Below, piece after piece: positions 63,461 to 64,000 of a stretch of 64,000 nt of DNA. The stretch covers positions 1,922,001 to 1,986,000 of the forward strand of contig CAVPFA010000003.1 in assembly GCA_963703655.1 (NCBI GenBank), read 5' to 3'. Within the stretch, counting starts at the first letter, position 1; every line of letters starts with the position of its first letter. The stretch comes from CAVPFA01 sp963703655. GTDB taxonomy: Bacteria; Actinomycetota; Acidimicrobiia; Acidimicrobiales; Bog-793. Under the pieces are notes generated by a model. That model ran no database searches, was not told the DNA's origin, and saw only the letters and a program-made list of their open reading frames with translations. The translations under genes were made by a program, and so were the position numbers.

Positions 63461-63520
63461 GGTCGGCGCGTTCCCGACGGTCGGCGCTTTCCCGAGGTCG
63501 GCGCGTTCCCGACGGTCGGC
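63461..63520. repeat. Short tandem repeat after Rieske gene
   Basis: About 3.4 copies of a 17-18 bp unit: GGTCGGCGCGTTCCCGAC, GGTCGGCGCTTTCCCGA, GGTCGGCGCGTTCCCGAC, then GGTCGGC. It begins ~18 bp after the stop codon. Function unknown; possible weak structural terminator or neutral expansion. 63,521-63,875 shows no supported gene. Confidence 0.6.
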
Positions 63521-63875
63521 TAGGCAATCGTTGCTCGCCTGTCGCAGTGGAACCATTCTCGACTGTGTAACCACACCGCCTATCTCGAGACGTGCCAGAA
63601 AGCCCGTCTGAGAGCAGCGTAAAGGTCCCGTCGGCAAACGACGACGAGTCGACTGCCAGCCTCGTGTACAGGAGCGATCGCGACGAGCGGGCTGTCAGGC
63701 TCGCGTGTCATCTCCTGGTCGTCGGTGTCGCACTGGAGCGACAGGTCATCGCCCTCGTCAGGACTCCCGTCGCGGTGGTGAAGTCATCGGGCCCGCTCAG
63801 GCCGGCCTGGGGTGTTTCAGGCTCCCCCGTCGCCAAACCTGGGCGGTCGTGTAACCCCCGACATATCTACTAGTG

Positions 63876-64000
63876 ATGGCCCCCCACCCGTCCCGCGACG
63901 CAAAGGCCGTCGAAGCCACTGCGCACGACAAGGCCGTGCCGTATCTCAAGCTGGTCGAGGACGACACCTACGCCGACTGGGACTCGGCGTACCTGGACAA
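63876..64000 (+). CDS. Probable ECF sigma factor, N-terminus, cut by window edge
   Basis: The ATG opens 41 complete codons before the window ends. The visible part includes 'LKLVEDDTYADWDSAYLDN', which aligns with the 'YRDWESVYRDNVDRLYRLM' start of the ECF factor at 62,244. Only this similarity and codon pattern support it. Confidence 0.4.
   Translation, partial: MAPHPSRDAKAVEATAHDKAVPYLKLVEDDTYADWDSAYLD

Noticed and set aside
63592..63873. 93-codon open frame between the Rieske gene and the window end
   Set aside because: No ribosome site, no domain and a composition like a random high-GC frame.

Overview
The window is high-GC DNA from an actinobacterium, possibly of the Acidimicrobiia or a relative (inferred). 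The signs are a FmdB zinc ribbon, a DivIVA-domain protein, an F420-type nitroreductase fold, and a MoeA/Glp - MoaC - SepX/GlpR-like division cluster. No 16S gene is present, so the lineage is not proven. Single-base frameshifts recur through the window (MerR, nitroreductase, SDR, DUF262, DUF499, helicase, kinase, MoeA, both replication modules), often with the protein conserved on both sides. Some may be sequence errors. I call a gene CDS when one or a few indels interrupt an otherwise complete protein, and pseudogene when it is truncated or heavily broken. REGION 1 (1-12.69 kb): an accessory zone of small regulators and enzymes (two TetR genes, SDRs, SnoaL/SRPBCC-like and VOC proteins, a Rph-like PEP-utilizing enzyme). 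It is mixed with decayed genes (SDR tail, MerR, nitroreductase, transposase, TetR stub, GNAT stub, sulfatase tail) and copies of an IS-end-like repeat. REGION 2 (12,691-40,279): a 27.6-kb integrative element in tRNA-Ala(CGC). It is bounded by perfect 52-bp repeats of the tRNA 3' part, with a tyrosine integrase beside the intact tRNA. The left half carries an AlpA-like HTH protein, a CHC2/TOPRIM primase, a TOPRIM/Spo11-like protein, a DUF262 GmrSD-like protein, a two-gene membrane module, a serine recombinase and an ArdC-like antirestriction protein. The right half is a defence island. It holds a large operon (SNF2-like helicase with DUF3883, DUF1156 DNA methylase, HEPN plus DUF499 ATPase), a kinase / Panacea / MazF-like toxin group, and a ShosTA-like pair (DprA-like plus phosphoribosyltransferase) whose promoter contains a perfect LexA box. 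REGION 3 (40.3-53.3 kb): chromosomal backbone with the SepX/GlpR-like protein, moaC, moeA/glp, FmdB with a CIRCE-like operator, a PHP protein, tldE, tldD, an AIM24 protein, a DivIVA-like protein, a Fur-family regulator, a cyclic-nucleotide-binding protein and a large secreted phosphatase-superfamily protein. REGION 4 (53,351-60,029): a second, 6.7-kb island in tRNA-Lys(TTT) with perfect 46-bp repeats. It has its own integrase, candidate integrase arm sites, HTH protein, CHC2-TOPRIM-RecA-like replication protein with iterons, and cargo (secreted protein, cupin, and a 49-codon ORF behind a second perfect LexA box). REGION 5 (60.0-64 kb): a pRiA4b ORF-3-like protein, an IstB remnant, an ICMT-like membrane methyltransferase, an ECF sigma factor coupled to a Rieske-domain protein that may be its anti-sigma factor, a short tandem repeat, and the start of a probable second ECF sigma gene at the window edge.
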